DNA of 64,000 bases. It comes from Chitinophaga sp. CF418. Its GTDB lineage: Bacteria > Bacteroidota > Bacteroidia > Chitinophagales > Chitinophagaceae. The DNA is taken from positions 310,001-374,000 of the forward strand of contig NZ_FRCN01000001.1 in NCBI RefSeq assembly GCF_900142925.1, in the 5' to 3' direction. The notes beneath the pieces are model-generated. The model did not search any database. It was not told where the DNA came from and worked only from the letters and a program-made list of their open reading frames with translations. Of this stretch, positions 1-8,211 are shown piece by piece (position 1 is the first letter of the stretch; each line of letters begins with the position of its first letter). The position numbers were made by a program, and so were the translations under genes.

Positions 1-3000
1 GGTACGGGTATTACCGTTCAGGTTCTTCAATCCTTTATAGCGGGCAACATCACCCGGCTTTTGCCATCTGTCTGTGAGTACGCGTATGTCCACATTGTAT
101 ACGGGATCGGCATTTTCCACCCGGTCGGCCAGCGTGTTGTTATAGATCTGTCCACCCAGCTCTGTGCGCATGGAAACATTTACACTAAATCCTTTGTACA
201 TGAAGTTGGTACCGAAGTTACCGGTAACCTCAGGCTGATTATCCCCTACAGGCACCTCATCACGCGAGTCCCATCTGTAGGTCTGCTCACCATTTGCGGT
301 AAGGAAAACCTCATTACCAGTACTGGGATCGATTCCCCGGGAGCGCACGGCATAGATGGTGCTCACACTTTGCCCTTCTTTATACTGCAGCACAGGAGCT
401 GTAACAGGTTTGTCTGACTTTGTCTGCTCACCCAGCGCCTGTTCATTCTGTGCTTTTAATGCATCAGAAATACGCAGCAACTTATTTTGATTATGCAGCA
501 GGTTGCAATAAAAACTCCAGAATATATTTTCCTTCTCCTTTTTTATGGCAAATACAGTCAGGTACACTTCCATTCCTTTGTTCTGCACGGTGCCCAGGTT
601 TGCAAAAAAGCTATTAAAACCGGTAGAAGGAGTGGTATTGACGGTGGTAAACAAGTCATTGGTATGTTCCAGATAATAGTTGAAGGTAACCTGTATCCTG
701 CCCCTGAATAATTCGATGTCAGTACCGATATTCAGCTTATTCGTCTGCTGCCATTTCAGATCTGTATTGCCCAGGCTTAACAGGGAAGCACCAATATGGT
801 CCAGATAGCGGGTGGATGTTAAGTATTGGTAAGTCTGAGCCGCTGCAAAAGGAGGAAAGTTTTGTGAGCCTGTGGACCCGATTGAAGCGCGTAGCTTAAA
901 CCGGTTGATCAACGCCGGAATGTGCAGGAACTTTTCTCTATTTACGTTCCAGCCAATACCAACTGACCAGAAAGGCGCGTAATGTTTATTGGAGCCAAAT
1001 AAGGAAGAACCGTCCTCCCGAAAAGACAGATCAAGCAAATATCTATAGTCGTATGCGTAGCTCACGTTTGCATAATAGCTGATCAATCGCTGGATGCTTT
1101 CGGTACCGGTAGGCTTCCCGTATACCGGGTATTGCAATCCAAAGAGTATGTTGTCAAGATCAGCATTGGGAAATCCTTCCACCATTACTGTACTGGCATT
1201 GGATTTATCCTGCTGGATATGATAACCTGCTGTAGAAAATAATGTATGCCGGCCGAAATTAGTTCCATAATTCAGATACACATCACCCTGATAGCTGGAT
1301 GATAATCCGGTAGTTTGCTGGTAGTAACCACGGGTTGAGAAAAGGCTGTCAGGCGTATTCACAAACTCCACCGCATCGGCCGGCAGGAAAAAATCGGCCG
1401 TATTTCGCTGGTTATACATACTGAACCGCGCGCTCAGCTTCAACGCTCTCAGTATATTCCAGTCTGCCTGAAAGTTATCAGTGATATTAACGTAACCGCT
1501 TGTGTTTTTTGTCTTCAGTTGCGCATCATACATGGGATTATAGACCCCATCCTGTAGGCCGGCATCGTAGTCGCTATGCTCGAGGATCTTAGAGATCTTT
1601 CCGCTGAGCGAATCAACAGGCCGCCAGTAAGGATTCAGCTTTGCATATTGTGAGAAATTGCCGTAAGGGGAATTAACAGCTTTATTGCTGGTAACAGACA
1701 AATAGTTGGTAAACTGCAACGGGCCTTTGTGATAAACCAGGTCCACTCCACCGGAAAGGTTATCTCTTTTTGATCCCTTCATAACACCGGGTGTATTAGC
1801 ATAAGAAAGATCCACACCGTAACGCATATAATCGTCACCTCCATCCAGATACACGCTGTGCTTCTGCGCAAAAGCAGTTCTAAGCGGCTGTGACAACCAA
1901 TAGGTATTCACGCCTCTTCTTACCTCGGCCAGGCGTCTGTTGTATATTTCTTCCAGGGCTTCCTGTACTGAAAGCGGCTGACTGAATGATCTGTTATAAA
2001 CACCGGCTACCTGCTCAAGGTGTAATTTTTGCGCTGCATTCAGTAAGTGATAGCTGGTCAGATCGGGCGTGCTGAAGGAAAGGTTATTATTATAGCTCAG
2101 ACGCAGCCGTCCTTTCCTGGGCTGTAAGGTTTCTATAACAAGCACACCGTTAGCCGCTTTGGAGCCATAGATGGAAGTAGCGGCAGCATCTTTGAGAATA
2201 GTCACCTTACTCACCCGGTTCATATCCAGATCATAAATTTTCTGCAGCGGCACCTCAAAGCCATCGAGAATAAATAATGGCGGATTGCTAATATAACCGT
2301 ACTGACTGGTAAGATTCGTATTTGCGATACTGTTAGCACCACGTACCTGGATCTGAGGCAGATGATTAGGATCAGAACCGAAATTCACATCGGAAGGCAC
2401 CTGGAAAGAAGCGTCCAGGGAACGTAAGGCGCCTATTACGCTTGTATTATTGACAGTACGCAACTGGTCAACGGTATAGGTTTTCGCCTCTCCTGTATAA
2501 TTTTCTACAGGTCGTTTGTAGATCCCGTTCACCACAGTCTCGTTCAGGTTGAGTACCAATGGCTGCAGCACGATCGTAATTCCGGAGGCTGGTGAAGATC
2601 GTACTTTCATTTCTGTGGATGTCTGATTGATGCACGTGATCACCAATACATCTCCTTCTTCAGCCATAATTGAAAAGCGTCCGTCGGTACTGGTAGGGGA
2701 AAATATATTTTTCCCTTTAACACTAACAGTAGCATCGGGCAATGGTTGTCCGTCCTTATCGGTAACAATTCCTGTTAGTATGGCCGGTGGCGGGCTATCC
2801 GACGGCAACTTCTTCCTGCTGAATAAAATAATTGTCTTACTCCTGATCAAGTAATCTACGGGGAGATCTTTGAAGAGCAGATCAAGAAATTTTGTAAGTG
2901 GCAAATGTTCAGCATTAATAGCAATCAAAGGGATGTTATCAAGGACGGGTCCATTGTAAACAACAAAATAGCCGGTCTGCTTTTCAACCTCTTTAAATAC

Positions 3001-3135
3001 GGTCTTAATAGGGACATTTTTGCCAGCATAGGTAATTTCCTGGGCTGTTCCTCTTGCGCATAGGCTTAAGAGAGCGATTAACAGATAGAGGCAACGCCTT
3101 AGCGTTGCATATCTACGCAAAGCAGTATTCTGCAT
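1..3135 (-). CDS. SusC/RagA-family TonB-dependent receptor with STN domain, C-terminus cut by window edge
   Basis: I translated this frame by hand; spot checks at the start, the plug and the left edge agree, giving 1045 codons without a seen stop. A signal peptide (about residues 1-31) is followed by an STN (secretin/TonB short N-terminal) domain at about 32-110, a carboxypeptidase-like regulatory domain at 115-200, and a plug with the usual KDAAATSIYGSKAANGV signature near 315-332. The rest is TonB-receptor beta-barrel. The protein imports a bound oligomer across the outer membrane. The STN domain marks it as a transducer that signals to FecR. It follows the FecR gene by 110 bp and the sigma gene lies upstream, so it is the output of that pair. 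The ATG sits in CAAAGTATG. The stop codon and the expected SusD partner lie beyond base 1. The substrate cannot be read from the sequence. Confidence 0.93.
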   Translation of the reverse strand, partial: MQNTALRRYATLRRCLYLLIALLSLCARGTAQEITYAGKNVPIKTVFKEVEKQTGYFVVYNGPVLDNIPLIAINAEHLPLTKFLDLLFKDLPVDYLIRSKTIILFSRKKLPSDSPPPAILTGIVTDKDGQPLPDATVSVKGKNIFSPTSTDGRFSIMAEEGDVLVITCINQTSTEMKVRSSPASGITIVLQPLVLNLNETVVNGIYKRPVENYTGEAKTYTVDQLRTVNNTSVIGALRSLDASFQVPSDVNFGSDPNHLPQIQVRGANSIANTNLTSQYGYISNPPLFILDGFEVPLQKIYDLDMNRVSKVTILKDAAATSIYGSKAANGVLVIETLQPRKGRLRLSYNNNLSFSTPDLTSYHLLNAAQKLHLEQVAGVYNRSFSQPLSVQEALEEIYNRRLAEVRRGVNTYWLSQPLRTAFAQKHSVYLDGGDDYMRYGVDLSYANTPGVMKGSKRDNLSGGVDLVYHKGPLQFTNYLSVTSNKAVNSPYGNFSQYAKLNPYWRPVDSLSGKISKILEHSDYDAGLQDGVYNPMYDAQLKTKNTSGYVNITDNFQADWNILRALKLSARFSMYNQRNTADFFLPADAVEFVNTPDSLFSTRGYYQQTTGLSSSYQGDVYLNYGTNFGRHTLFSTAGYHIQQDKSNASTVMVEGFPNADLDNILFGLQYPVYGKPTGTESIQRLISYYANVSYAYDYRYLLDLSFREDGSSLFGSNKHYAPFWSVGIGWNVNREKFLHIPALINRFKLRASIGSTGSQNFPPFAAAQTYQYLTSTRYLDHIGASLLSLGNTDLKWQQTNKLNIGTDIELFRGRIQVTFNYYLEHTNDLFTTVNTTPSTGFNSFFANLGTVQNKGMEVYLTVFAIKKEKENIFWSFYCNLLHNQNKLLRISDALKAQNEQALGEQTKSDKPVTAPVLQYKEGQSVSTIYAVRSRGIDPSTGNEVFLTANGEQTYRWDSRDEVPVGDNQPEVTGNFGTNFMYKGFSVNVSMRTELGGQIYNNTLADRVENADPVYNVDIRVLTDRWQKPGDVARYKGLKNLNGNTRT

Positions 3136-3180
3136 ACTTTGAGGGTTTGGTTATTAATTGATGCTGGTTGATTTATAACA

Positions 3181-3228
3181 TGCATTGCCCTTCACCCGCC
3201 GGCAAAGGCGAATCCAATTAACAATGCA
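3181..3228 (-). promoter_or_regulatory. Hairpin in the leader of the STN-SusC gene
   Basis: A 7-bp stem (TGCATTG at 3181-3187, CAATGCA at 3222-3228) encloses a second, weaker GC-rich stem. It lies about 46 nt upstream of the SusC ATG. The other two FecR-linked SusC genes here also carry a leader hairpin. Function is inferred only. Confidence 0.35.
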
Positions 3229-3245
3229 CTGATACTTTTTATTTT

Positions 3246-4427
3246 TTAATTTCCGGTCACCAGTATCGTATGGCTCTTCATAGTATAGTTCACACCCATT
3301 TTTGTCAGGAAGTCCATCACTCCCTGCAGGGTAAGATTACGGTCCATTTTTCCATTGATCCTGAGTTCCGGTACGGCTCCTTTATACAGTACTTCTATAT
3401 TATACCATCTCGCAAGTTGTTTCATAACTAAAGGCAGACTGGCATCTTCGAAATAAAATATGCCATTTTTCCATGCAATTTCCTTTTCAATATTTACATC
3501 TGTAAGGACACTGAGCGGCTCGTTTGCACTTTCCACGACCTGCTGTCCGGGCTTCAATATAATAGTGCTTCCGGTTATTCTGATACGGCCATCAATCAAC
3601 GTTGTCTTTATTTTCCCTTCATCTTCATAGGCATTAATATCAAAGCTGGTCCCCAGTACCTCGATACCTGAGTGTCCTGTTACATCTACGATAAATGGAT
3701 GAGACATATCTTTTGCTACCTCCAGGTATACTTCTCCGGTGACTGCTACTTTACGGTCATTGCCTGCAAAAAAAACAGGATAAGTGATGGAAGAAGCTGC
3801 ATTCAACCAGGCTTTTGTTCCATCGGGTAATACTATCTGGTACTGCCCACCCATGGGAGTGGTCATTTTATTCATCAGCACCTCATCATCTGCAGCATCA
3901 CCTTTTGAATCATAACGCACTTCTCCGTTTGCAGACTTTATAATGGCTACATTTCCCTGCCTGGCAATTGTTCCGTTGATAGCGCTATCCAGCCTTATAA
4001 TTGAGCCATCTGATAATGTCAGCACAGCCTTATTACCTCCTGCGGGTATATCCATGGCTGTTTCAGCCTTAGGTACGGGCTGCCTGTTTACGAAAACGAA
4101 GGTGGTTATGGCAGTAATCAGCCCAGCTGCAGCTACCCAGCGCATCATCGTCACGGCAGGTTTCCTTTTTTGCTTTTGCCATTGCCCGTGTAGGGATTTA
4201 TTGAATTCCAGCATGTTCTCCCACACTCTTTTCTGACTTTCCGAAGACCTTTTATCCGTGTCTGCATCTTCGCTCAGCTGCCGGGAAACCAACTCATGGC
4301 TGACAGCATCGTTAGCCGGGTCTTGCAGGAACAGGAACAGCTCCCTGACCTGCTCATCAGTTGCCTGATTGGTCACATACAACTGAAAGAGCTGGTGGAT
4401 ATGTTCAGTTTCGTTTGCCATATACAA
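3246..4427 (-). CDS. FecR-family anti-sigma factor
   Basis: This is an inner-membrane anti-sigma factor of 393 residues, a usual length for the family. The N-terminal cytoplasmic part (1-92) would hold the sigma factor. A single membrane segment follows at about 95-113. The periplasmic FecR domain (about 187-285) contains GGQYQIVLPDGTKAWLNAAS, a block shared almost word for word with the two other FecR proteins here. The C-terminal DUF4974-like region (about 315-388) resembles the STN fold and is expected to contact the STN domain of the receptor. It lies 47 bp after the sigma gene and 110 bp before the STN-SusC gene. A second methionine at codon 3 is an equally good start. The family call is firm; the signal sensed is unknown. 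Confidence 0.93.
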   Translation of the reverse strand: MYMANETEHIHQLFQLYVTNQATDEQVRELFLFLQDPANDAVSHELVSRQLSEDADTDKRSSESQKRVWENMLEFNKSLHGQWQKQKRKPAVTMMRWVAAAGLITAITTFVFVNRQPVPKAETAMDIPAGGNKAVLTLSDGSIIRLDSAINGTIARQGNVAIIKSANGEVRYDSKGDAADDEVLMNKMTTPMGGQYQIVLPDGTKAWLNAASSITYPVFFAGNDRKVAVTGEVYLEVAKDMSHPFIVDVTGHSGIEVLGTSFDINAYEDEGKIKTTLIDGRIRITGSTIILKPGQQVVESANEPLSVLTDVNIEKEIAWKNGIFYFEDASLPLVMKQLARWYNIEVLYKGAVPELRINGKMDRNLTLQGVMDFLTKMGVNYTMKSHTILVTGN

Positions 4428-4474
4428 TTAAGTCGATTAAGAATAAACGAAGGACTATCTGAAATGAAAAAAAA

Positions 4475-5068
4475 TTAAAAAAAAAGTATAAAGAAGGAAA
4501 GGGCCATAAATTCCCCATGGTTGAGCAGATGTTGCCTGATGGCGGCAAAGGCACGTACGAGGTGATTACGGACGGTATTGGGGCTTATTCCGAGCCGTTC
4601 CCCTATCTCTTTATAGGTGAGTTCCTCCTGCTGTTGCAACTTATAAACAAGCCGCTGCTGTTCGGGCAACCGGCTTATGGCTTCGGCGATCAGCTTTTGC
4701 AGCAGATTATAATCCAGCTGCCATTTCTGCTCTACATTCTTATTTTCGTATAAAGTAGCGTTAATAATGTACTGTGCCCTTAGCTCAACGCCCTGGCGTT
4801 TCATTCTATCGAGGCATTTATTGGCTACCATCCGAAAGATCCAGGCCGCGGGATGCTCAATACCGGTTAATGTGGTTCTGTTCTCCCAGATATAAAGCAA
4901 GGCTTCCTGCGTCACTTCCTCACTCCAATACTCTGATTTGAGCAGCTTTGTGGCATTAAAGCGCAGTACCTGGAAATATTTGTCATACAGCAGGCGGAAA
5001 GCAAGGGCATCCCCTTTAGCAATACGTGCAAAGAATTCTTTATCCTGATATAAGTTATTATTTTTCAA
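4475..5068 (-). CDS. ECF-type RNA polymerase sigma factor (sigma-70 family)
   Basis: At 197 residues this has the size of an extracytoplasmic-function sigma factor. Region 2 runs from about residue 28 to 93 and includes SEEVTQEALLYIWENR and a run ending NKCLDRMKR. Region 4 (about 135-185) contains LPEQQRLVYKLQQQEELTYKEIGERLGISPNTV in segments typical of the HTH that binds the -35 element. The gene is first in a sigma, FecR, STN-SusC series on the minus strand, the standard Bacteroidota trans-envelope signalling arrangement. FecR would release it when the receptor binds ligand, and it should then transcribe the SusC operon. The C-terminal tail MALSFFILFF is unusually hydrophobic for this family and may be a local peculiarity. 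Target promoters were not identified. Confidence 0.93.
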   Translation of the reverse strand: MKNNNLYQDKEFFARIAKGDALAFRLLYDKYFQVLRFNATKLLKSEYWSEEVTQEALLYIWENRTTLTGIEHPAAWIFRMVANKCLDRMKRQGVELRAQYIINATLYENKNVEQKWQLDYNLLQKLIAEAISRLPEQQRLVYKLQQQEELTYKEIGERLGISPNTVRNHLVRAFAAIRQHLLNHGEFMALSFFILFF

Positions 5069-5480
5069 TTTCTATGGTTCTAAGGCGCTTACTTTAAGTG
5101 CATATTTCATCCCTGTGTAACTCTCCTAAGGATGTCATTTCTTCAATGACAAGCAGTTGGCTCATATTTTACTACAGGGGGGTTAGTGTACGGTCATTTT
5201 CCGTTCAGCGGCTCCAACATGTTATTGAAGGCCTTTAAATACTGTCTGCAATCACCGGAAATTTTCTACCTTTTCTCATTGCTTAGCTCGGGATACTTTA
5301 TCCAGGGATCATACTTTCTCAGGATACCTTTAAAGGTAAGCAGATTAATTTTACAGGTATAAATTTAATTAAACCATTGAGGGTTTGACAGGGTATTGGC
5401 ATGTGAATACAACAGGATGAGAAAGGTGAAACTGTTTGGTTGGAACAGGTAACAGGTGGAGAGTATAAAACTAAGCTATT
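5069..5480. other. Intergenic region between sigma gene and Crp gene
   Basis: About 410 bp without a coding signal. It should hold the promoter of the leftward sigma/FecR/SusC operon and the 3' end of the Crp transcript. I see no good TAnnTTTG box on the minus strand, no clear hairpin terminator and no repeat. Confidence 0.5.
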
Positions 5481-6059
5481 TTATAATATTAGTTTCCGGC
5501 GTATCCGGCTCAGACTTTCCGGCTTCATCCCCAGAAAGGAAGCAATATAAGTAACGGGAACGTTATGTAAGATTCCCGGATAATTCTCAATAAGTTTTCT
5601 ATAACGCTTCTCTCCGGAAAGAGTAGCAAGCTCAATCGAACGGTTTTCATTATAGGCGATAGATTTTTGAAAAACTCCTATGCTAAAGTCTTTCATAACT
5701 TCGCTTTTTGAAGTCAGTAAATCAAGATCAGTCTTTGTAATGCGTAATAGCTCACATTCAGTGATACATTCAACATTCTCATTGGCTTTTGTTGTATTTA
5801 CAAAATGAAAATAAGAAGTAAAAAACCCCGGAGGACAATTGATATGTGTTGTCACCTCATCACCATTCTCGTTATAATGGAATAGGCGCAAATAGCCCGA
5901 TATAATATAATAAAGGTATTGCGGTACTTTTCCCTCTTCTTCAATAATACGGTTTTTAGGAAAAAGTACCGGCTCAAAATATTGAAAAATCAAATCCTCA
6001 TCCACTTTTGAAAGAGAATGTCCGGACTGGATAAAATCAATTAATTTCTGTTGCATCAT
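5481..6059 (-). CDS. Crp/Fnr-family transcriptional regulator (cyclic nucleotide-binding domain)
   Basis: This 192-residue protein has a cyclic-nucleotide-binding beta-roll at about residues 15-115, with PQYLYYIISGYLRLFHYNENGDE and the downstream FFTSYFHFVNT stretch typical of the small Crp-like regulators of Bacteroidota. The C-terminal part (about 150-190) ends in VTYIASFLGMKPESLSRIRRK, the recognition-helix region of a degenerate Crp HTH. Such proteins usually lack the cAMP-contact residues and their ligand is unknown. It follows the epimerase gene by 33 bp on the same strand, so the two are probably co-transcribed, with the regulator second. It may control the epimerase gene or a redox-related target; nothing in the sequence decides this. 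Confidence 0.88.
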   Translation of the reverse strand: MMQQKLIDFIQSGHSLSKVDEDLIFQYFEPVLFPKNRIIEEEGKVPQYLYYIISGYLRLFHYNENGDEVTTHINCPPGFFTSYFHFVNTTKANENVECITECELLRITKTDLDLLTSKSEVMKDFSIGVFQKSIAYNENRSIELATLSGEKRYRKLIENYPGILHNVPVTYIASFLGMKPESLSRIRRKLIL

Positions 6060-6092
6060 ACCTCACTAATTATATACTCAAATTTACAATAA

Positions 6093-7106
6093 CTATTTCA
6101 ATAGCTCTTTATGCTCCATTAAATACAATAATGCTTCTTTTACTGCTTGTTCGGGGCTTTTGGGATTAAATCCCAACTCCTTTTTTGCTTTTGTAATGTC
6201 AAAATTCTGTTGCAAGCCTGAAAACATAGCAATATCCTTACGGGTCAATACAGGTGGCTTTTTCTGTATTTTAGCAGAAAATTCCATGATCCCGGCAATA
6301 ATAAACAAAATGGATTTGGGTACCGAACCAGGTATTTTGATCTTTAGCTCAGGATATAATTTATTGGCTAAGATGGTAGTATCTGTGATGGTCATACACT
6401 TCTCGTTGGCCAAAATGTAACGTTCTCCGGCACGACCATTCTTTGCAGCCAGATAGCAGCCTTCCGCTACGTCTTTTACATCGATCCAGTTCAGCGTGAT
6501 TTTAGTATCTACCGGAATTTCTTTATTGAGAATGAGCTTTAAAACTCCGTAAGAAACATTCAATGGTAGAAAAGCTTCACTTCCGATCATCGCTGAGGGC
6601 ATTACAGATACTACTTCTATTCCTAGTTTCCCAGCCAATTCAAACGCAAGCTTTTCACCGTCGTTCTTAGAATTGTAATACATGTCCCTGCGGTTAGGAT
6701 TGTAGCCATAACTTTCTTTGGTCGGCAGCCTTGTATAATCTAATGCCGCTATAGAGCTTACATAGACAATACGTTTTACACCCGCTTCTGCTGCCGCTTC
6801 AATAGTATTTCTTGTTCCTTGAATATTAACATCATAAATTTCTTTTTTAGGATCTTGTGCCCAAAGTTTGAAAGATGCGCCAACTGCATAGAACGTTTCC
6901 ACTCCCTGTAGCGCTTTTATAAAAGATGATTTATCGGTAATATCTGCCTGCACCACCTCGCAATCCAAACCTGTAAATGGCGCTTTATTGTTAATACTTC
7001 GAACAGTTGCCCTTACGGGAATTCCTTTTTTGATCAATAGTCTAACCAGGTTGTTCCCTAAATGTCCGTTGGCTCCGGAAACTAAAGCCAGATTTTTCTG
7101 TGTCAT
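6093..7106 (-). CDS. NAD-dependent epimerase/dehydratase (extended SDR, dihydroflavonol-reductase-like)
   Basis: This is a cytosolic Rossmann-fold oxidoreductase of 337 residues. The nucleotide-binding motif GANGHLG (residues 11-17), an acidic QAD near 53-55, VSSIAAL (116-122, with the catalytic serine) and Y143-x3-K147 are all present and correctly spaced for an extended short-chain dehydrogenase. The overall pattern resembles the DFR/cinnamoyl-CoA-reductase-like epimerase group, which reduces or isomerises carbonyl substrates with NAD(P)H. The substrate cannot be told. The gene lies upstream of the Crp/Fnr gene and probably shares a transcript with it. A GAACTTTG sequence (7127-7134, minus strand) is one mismatch from the Bacteroidota -7 box and would give a short leader. 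Confidence 0.9.
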   Translation of the reverse strand: MTQKNLALVSGANGHLGNNLVRLLIKKGIPVRATVRSINNKAPFTGLDCEVVQADITDKSSFIKALQGVETFYAVGASFKLWAQDPKKEIYDVNIQGTRNTIEAAAEAGVKRIVYVSSIAALDYTRLPTKESYGYNPNRRDMYYNSKNDGEKLAFELAGKLGIEVVSVMPSAMIGSEAFLPLNVSYGVLKLILNKEIPVDTKITLNWIDVKDVAEGCYLAAKNGRAGERYILANEKCMTITDTTILANKLYPELKIKIPGSVPKSILFIIAGIMEFSAKIQKKPPVLTRKDIAMFSGLQQNFDITKAKKELGFNPKSPEQAVKEALLYLMEHKELLK

Positions 7107-7429
7107 ACCACTTTATTTTAGTGAGACAAAGTTCCTATAACTGTTTACCAATGCACTTGACTTTTGTTAGGTAATCCAATTTATTCCTTACACTCTTTAA
7201 AATATTAGTTTAACATGTCTATCCTTTTGTTTGCCTCCTTGTTATAATAAATTCTCAGAGATCAAAACCGGCTTCATATTTATATGCTGATTCTGTCACT
7301 TCCTCTTAAAGCGCATTGTAAAGGAAGTGAGCAGAAAATAAACAAGGGTCGGCCCTATCCCGGCAATGGGCTTTTCTCTTCGTGATATGCTCATATTATA
7401 GAAAAGCAGTGCAGCTAAGTTGACAGGAA
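7107..7429. other. Intergenic region, no gene seen
   Basis: About 320 bp of AT-rich sequence between two minus-strand genes. It holds the likely epimerase promoter (near 7127-7153) and the 3' end of the CPCC-protein transcript. A short minus-strand frame extends here from inside the neighbouring gene, but nothing supports it as a gene. Confidence 0.45.
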
Positions 7430-7987
7430 TTATGACTTTGGTACAACAAGCGCCATCTGCAAATCCTTCCTTACCTCCTTCCATTCTATCCAGATATGAT
7501 CATAAGGAGGCTCGTCTCCCGTCATTCTGTCTTCAATCTCATCCCTCCGCTGTTTATAAAATGCAATTGTCTTTAAAACCCTTGCGGGATCAAAATCAAT
7601 TTCACCATTGATCAGTTCAGCATTAGTTTCCAGTATATAACCGATGTTAATCCTGTTCTCTGTCAAAGTAAGGTTACCATTAGGCCCGGAAATTTTAATA
7701 CCCTCAGCCAACAGTTGACTCAATATACTATCAGCATTATCATCCTGTCCATCATCTTCCCAGAAGCAAATAATACATATAGAAAATTCACCGCGCGTTG
7801 TGAGTGAAGGAAAGCCACAGCCCGGGCAGGTATACAGGCGAATATCATTGGCTTCAAGATAAGTATCATAGTGGGCTCTTCTGATATGGAAAGCAGCTAA
7901 TATTTCAGCATCATTCATATGGTTCAAAATTACCTTATTTCCGGAAAGCAACAATTTCCGGTAAATCTCCTCATTGAAGAGGTTCAA
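7430..7987 (-). CDS. CPCC-family cysteine-rich (zinc-ribbon-like) protein
   Basis: The 185-residue protein carries a cysteine-rich CPCC domain. The core is CPGCGFPSL (C54, C57) followed by CIICFWEDDGQDD (C71, C74), then the family's conserved GPNGNLTLTENRINIG stretch. The two CxxC pairs would bind one zinc ion. In most family members the first knuckle reads CPCCG; here the second C is replaced (CPGC), which keeps the metal ligands. A helical N-terminal part of about 45 residues precedes the domain. Family function is not established; members are often found scattered in bacterial genomes and sometimes near contact-dependent toxin-immunity loci. No toxin gene is beside it here. It appears to be a single-gene unit. 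Confidence 0.8.
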   Translation of the reverse strand: MNLFNEEIYRKLLLSGNKVILNHMNDAEILAAFHIRRAHYDTYLEANDIRLYTCPGCGFPSLTTRGEFSICIICFWEDDGQDDNADSILSQLLAEGIKISGPNGNLTLTENRINIGYILETNAELINGEIDFDPARVLKTIAFYKQRRDEIEDRMTGDEPPYDHIWIEWKEVRKDLQMALVVPKS

Positions 7988-8211
7988 AGTTGTCCTATTG
8001 TTGCTCCCTTTAGGCTGATACTACACCGATTAGGAGAACAAAGATTGCATGATCATAAAAAATGTTGTACTTTTCTCCCTATTCTTCTGGTAACTAAGCC
8101 GATCTTAAAAGTCCCATGCTAACCAGCTGCCACAATACGTCGAGAGAGTAACAAAAATAAGATGCACGGAACCAGCCGAACTGGAAAAGTTTATATAAAA
8201 ATAACTGGGTT

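Noticed and set aside
1..3135. First SusC gene as a pseudogene because it lacks a stop
   Set aside because: The frame is open in every place I checked up to base 1 and ends only because the window ends.
7296..7484. 62-residue minus-strand ORF downstream of the CPCC gene
   Set aside because: It begins inside the CPCC gene in another frame, and the part beyond that gene has no family match or independent start signal.
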